Source: Clostridia bacterium (GTDB lineage: Bacteria > Bacillota > Clostridia > RUG12999). Taken from it: 8,236 bases of DNA. This document shows, piece by piece, positions 5,993-8,236 of the stretch. A model generated the notes under the pieces. It did not search any database, had not been told where the DNA came from, and worked only from the letters and a program-made list of their open reading frames with translations. Location of the stretch: the NCBI GenBank assembly GCA_017502065.1, contig JAFVVU010000132.1, positions 1 through 8,236 of the forward strand. The letters are read 5' to 3'. Each line of letters starts with the position of its first letter. Position 1 is the stretch's first letter. The translations under genes were made by a program, and so were the position numbers.

Positions 5993-5997
5993 GGAGG
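5991..5997 (+). promoter_or_regulatory. Ribosome site deciding the M24-like start
   Basis: AAGGAGG overlaps the preceding stop codon. It is only 2 nt before the ATG at 6000 but 8 nt before the ATG at 6006, so the second ATG is the likely start. Confidence 0.75.
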
Positions 5998-6005
5998 ATA
6001 TGAAA

Positions 6006-7181
6006 ATGGGTGTAACAATACCGCTTAGTGAATTTAAAGCAAGAATCACAAGACTTCAGGCAGCAATGAAAAAGGACGGATTCGATGCCATCCTCGCATA
6101 CGGAAACGAAGCTGAACCTCAGTACGTTCGTTACCTTTCCGATTACTGGCCGAGCTTTGAAACTGCAGGCGTAATCGTTCCTGCTGAAGGTGAGCCGATG
6201 CTCCTTATCGGACCGGAAAGCTATACATATGCAGCTGACCGTTCCGTTATTCCTGAAATCAGACTTTTAAAAGCATTTCGTGAATCTTCCGAACCGGAAT
6301 ATCCGGGCAAACCGCTTTCTACATTCAACTCCGTTTTTGACGAAGTAATGGGCGGACGTAAAATCACAAAATTCGGTGTTGCAGGTCTTCCGCTTATGAC
6401 AATCGGTGTGTATAATGACCTTGCGGCAAGCCTTAAAGAATATGGTAATATTGAAGTTCTTAAAGCTGACGATGTTATGGCAAGACTCCGTATGATCAAA
6501 ACTGAACCTGAGCTTGCTTGTATGCGTGAAGCGGCAAGAATCACAAAAGAAACCTTTGATTTTGTTCTTAACAACATCAAACCGGGAATGACAGAATGTC
6601 AGGTGGCAGGTCTTGCACTTGGTAAAATGCACGAGCTTGGCGCTGAACGTGAAAGTTATCCTCTCTGGGTGCTTACAGGCGAAGGCAGTAACCAGGCAAT
6701 CAGCCGTCCGCGTCACAAAATTATTCAGCCGGGCGATATGACATTCCTCCAGATTGGTGCAAGAGTTGCAGGCTATGCATCCACAATCGGACGTCCCGTA
6801 ATTTTCGGTAAGGCAACAGAAGAACAGAAATCTCTTATTGCGGCAGGTTACGCAGGACAGAAAATTGTTTGCGAAACTCTTAAAGCAGGCGTTTGTGCAG
6901 GCGATGTTGCTGCTGCATATGAAAACGAAATGGAAAGGATTGGATATAAAGACTGGCTCCTTTACGGACCTTGCCACGGTAACGGTCAGATGGAAGGCGA
7001 AGCTCCGTGGATTGAAAACGGTTCAACATGGATTCTTCAGGAAAATATGTCTTTCTGTGTTGATATTTTCCTTGGTAACAACGACAAGAAAATCGGTCTT
7101 AGAATGGAAGACGTTGTACGCGTTACAAAAGATGGTGTAGAAAATCTTACAAACTATCCGAGAGAGGTATTTGAACTCTGA
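6006..7181 (+). CDS. M24/creatinase-fold hydrolase with degenerate metal site
   Basis: A 391-residue pita-bread-fold protein with a creatinase N-terminal domain (about residues 8-160) and an M24 catalytic domain (about 165-385). Aligned by eye with the intact peptidase at 3277-4347, the first Asp ligand is Gln249 (FLQIGA), the second is Thr260 (YASTIGRP) and the first Glu is Asp353 (FCVDIF). His324 (CHGNG) and the last Glu368 (RMEDVV) remain. Loss of both aspartates is also seen in creatinase, which is metal-free and uses His and Glu residues to cleave a C-N bond; His237 (RPRHK) is a candidate catalytic base. It is therefore more likely a metal-independent C-N hydrolase, or a binding protein, than a peptidase. 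It is followed after 16 nt by the unknown barrel gene. The family assignment is firm; the activity is inferred. Confidence 0.88.
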   Translation: MGVTIPLSEFKARITRLQAAMKKDGFDAILAYGNEAEPQYVRYLSDYWPSFETAGVIVPAEGEPMLLIGPESYTYAADRSVIPEIRLLKAFRESSEPEYPGKPLSTFNSVFDEVMGGRKITKFGVAGLPLMTIGVYNDLAASLKEYGNIEVLKADDVMARLRMIKTEPELACMREAARITKETFDFVLNNIKPGMTECQVAGLALGKMHELGAERESYPLWVLTGEGSNQAISRPRHKIIQPGDMTFLQIGARVAGYASTIGRPVIFGKATEEQKSLIAAGYAGQKIVCETLKAGVCAGDVAAAYENEMERIGYKDWLLYGPCHGNGQMEGEAPWIENGSTWILQENMSFCVDIFLGNNDKKIGLRMEDVVRVTKDGVENLTNYPREVFEL

Positions 7182-7197
7182 TAAGGGGGAGTAGAGT

Positions 7198-7971
7198 ATG
7201 AAACTTAGAGAAAAAATATGGCTTTGGGGACTTGACCCCGGTGCCGATCATTTCGGCGGTGAAAACGGACTTGCAGGCTTTAACAGAATGACACCTGCAG
7301 AAGGTGCATACTATTTTGGTACAAAAAATCTTATAAGAGCATCAAGATACGGATTTCCGAAACCGCCGTTTGATAAAGAAGCAGAAAAACTCAGCATTCT
7401 TGATAAGACAATCTGGCCGATAGATCCGGCTAAACCGGAAACTGTTGACGAGGTTATAAGAATTGCAAAATATCATCCGCACGTTAAAGGTGCAATTATT
7501 CAGGTTGATCCACAGCATCTTGAAATGTATGAACGGGACCCACAGCTTTACAGAGATGCAAAGGCACGTCTTAAAGCTGAGCTTGGCGAGGATTTTGAGC
7601 TTTGGATGGAAGTGTATGCAGTAAAGGTATACGATAAAACTATGCCGTGGCTTGAAGTTGCAGATGCTTACTGCATATGGTGCAGAAGTCCGCTTGAAAT
7701 TGTAAACCTTGACCATTACTATAACATCCTTATGAAAAACGGATGTGCAGGCAAGAAAATGTTCTGGGGCGTACATATGTGGAACTTCCCGAAACGATTT
7801 GTATTGTCTCCGTTTGTTGTAAGGGATTACCTTAACAGATACAGACAGTGGATGAAAGAAGGCAAAATTGAAGGTATTGTGCTTTATTCCAATACTCTTG
7901 CAGATACAAAGCTTCAGGCAGCGTTTGAAGCTAAAAACTGGATTGCCGAACACGGCGATGAAGAAATATAA
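7198..7971 (+). CDS. Unrecognised probable TIM-barrel protein (first of two tandem paralogues)
   Basis: A 257-residue cytoplasmic protein that I cannot place in a named family. Eight strand-like hydrophobic segments alternate with helical stretches: KIWLWG (6-11), NLIRAS (44-49), KTIWPI (70-75), KGAIIQVD (97-104), ELWMEVYAV (134-142), ADAYCIWC (155-162), KMFWGVHMWN (187-196) and EGIVLYSN (225-232). That suggests a complete (beta/alpha)8 barrel. Polar residues at strand ends (Asp104, Glu138, His193) are candidates for an active site, and the protein is rich in tryptophan, as in sugar- or ring-binding enzymes. The start at 7198 follows AAGGGGGAG (7183-7191). It is the third gene of the operon, and a related gene follows after 14 nt. 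The barrel is inferred from the strand pattern; no function is assigned. Confidence 0.85.
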   Translation: MKLREKIWLWGLDPGADHFGGENGLAGFNRMTPAEGAYYFGTKNLIRASRYGFPKPPFDKEAEKLSILDKTIWPIDPAKPETVDEVIRIAKYHPHVKGAIIQVDPQHLEMYERDPQLYRDAKARLKAELGEDFELWMEVYAVKVYDKTMPWLEVADAYCIWCRSPLEIVNLDHYYNILMKNGCAGKKMFWGVHMWNFPKRFVLSPFVVRDYLNRYRQWMKEGKIEGIVLYSNTLADTKLQAAFEAKNWIAEHGDEEI

Positions 7972-7985
7972 GGAGGGGACTTACA

Positions 7986-8236
7986 ATGAAATTAAGAGAT
8001 AAACTTTGGATTTGGGGTCAGACTCCGGGCCTTCATCATATTTGGGACCAGTACGGACTTCCCATTGAAACAAACAATATGACAGCATTTGAAGGTGCAA
8101 AATATTTCGGTATTCCGAATGTGTGCCGTGTGCCGATAGGCGGATGGCCGGACGTTCCTTATGAACAGGAACAGATGGTGCTTGACGGAATGAATAAGGT
8201 GTGCTGGGGAACAAGCACACAGGACGAAACAATGTT
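7986..8236 (+). CDS. Second tandem paralogue of the unknown barrel protein (3' truncated by window)
   Basis: ATG at 7986 follows AGGAGGGG (7971-7978), and the frame stays open to the window end for 83 codons, so the C-terminus is missing. The start MKLRDKLWIWG mirrors MKLREKIWLWG of the preceding protein. They also share the pattern M-T-x2-E-G-A-x-Y-F-G-x2-N-x2-R (from Met32 here), which covers the first two barrel strands (KLWIWG and NVCRVP). The third strand (KVCWGTS) is also in register. It arose by duplication but is clearly diverged, so the two probably differ in substrate or form a heteromer. The stop and downstream genes are outside the window. Confidence 0.85.
   Translation, partial: MKLRDKLWIWGQTPGLHHIWDQYGLPIETNNMTAFEGAKYFGIPNVCRVPIGGWPDVPYEQEQMVLDGMNKVCWGTSTQDETM

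Noticed and set aside
6267..6977. 236-codon minus-strand frame
   Set aside because: It lies entirely antisense to the M24-like gene. The product is Cys/Phe/Thr-rich nonsense, and the long frame follows from the codon bias of the real gene.
7342..7953. 203-codon minus-strand frame
   Set aside because: It is antisense to the unknown barrel gene. It has low-complexity Phe/Lys/Cys content, no ribosome site and no neighbours on that strand.
7981..8232. 83-codon minus-strand frame at the right edge
   Set aside because: It is antisense to the start of the second paralogue, whose plus-strand translation clearly matches the preceding protein.

Overview
The window looks like chromosomal DNA from a low-to-moderate GC Gram-positive anaerobe, most likely a gut Clostridia/Oscillospirales-type organism. 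This rests on the strong GGAGG ribosome sites, sigma-A type promoters (TTGAAC-17-TAAAAT and similar), short GC hairpin plus T-run terminators, and the gene order aroQ - M24 aminopeptidase - efp - CD1247-like zinc-ribbon protein, which is a familiar Clostridia arrangement. The assignment is inferred from gene content and not from any marker search.

Layout. 1-283: the tail of an unidentified gene, a 51-residue unidentified peptide gene missed by simple ORF lists, and a strong intrinsic terminator. 284-536: no gene; it holds two dispersed-repeat-like segments, a long imperfect inverted repeat and a clear promoter. 537-1505 (+): an AEC-family permease. A bidirectional terminator separates it from the convergent minus-strand block. 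1544-4774 (-), read right to left: aroQ (type II dehydroquinase), an intact M24 aminopeptidase overlapping it by 11 nt, efp with its own promoter, an acidic zinc-ribbon protein, a terminator, and a LUD-domain protein with a cysteine-rich tail.

4775-4957 is a divergent promoter region. From it a rightward operon runs off the window end: a phosphotriesterase-family amidohydrolase (4958-5992), an M24/creatinase-fold protein that has lost three of the five metal ligands (6006-7181), an unrecognised probable TIM-barrel protein (7198-7971), and a tandem paralogue of it (7986 to the window end). Intergenic gaps are 13-16 nt, each with a strong Shine-Dalgarno, so these four are almost certainly co-transcribed.

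The left block is housekeeping (shikimate pathway, proline-peptide turnover, translation of proline stretches). The right operon is the accessory and most interesting part. It combines a metal-dependent TIM-barrel hydrolase, a probably metal-free pita-bread hydrolase and at least two related proteins of unknown function, which suggests an uncharacterised catabolic or processing pathway for a small C-N or ester/lactone-containing compound. The substrate cannot be read from the sequence.
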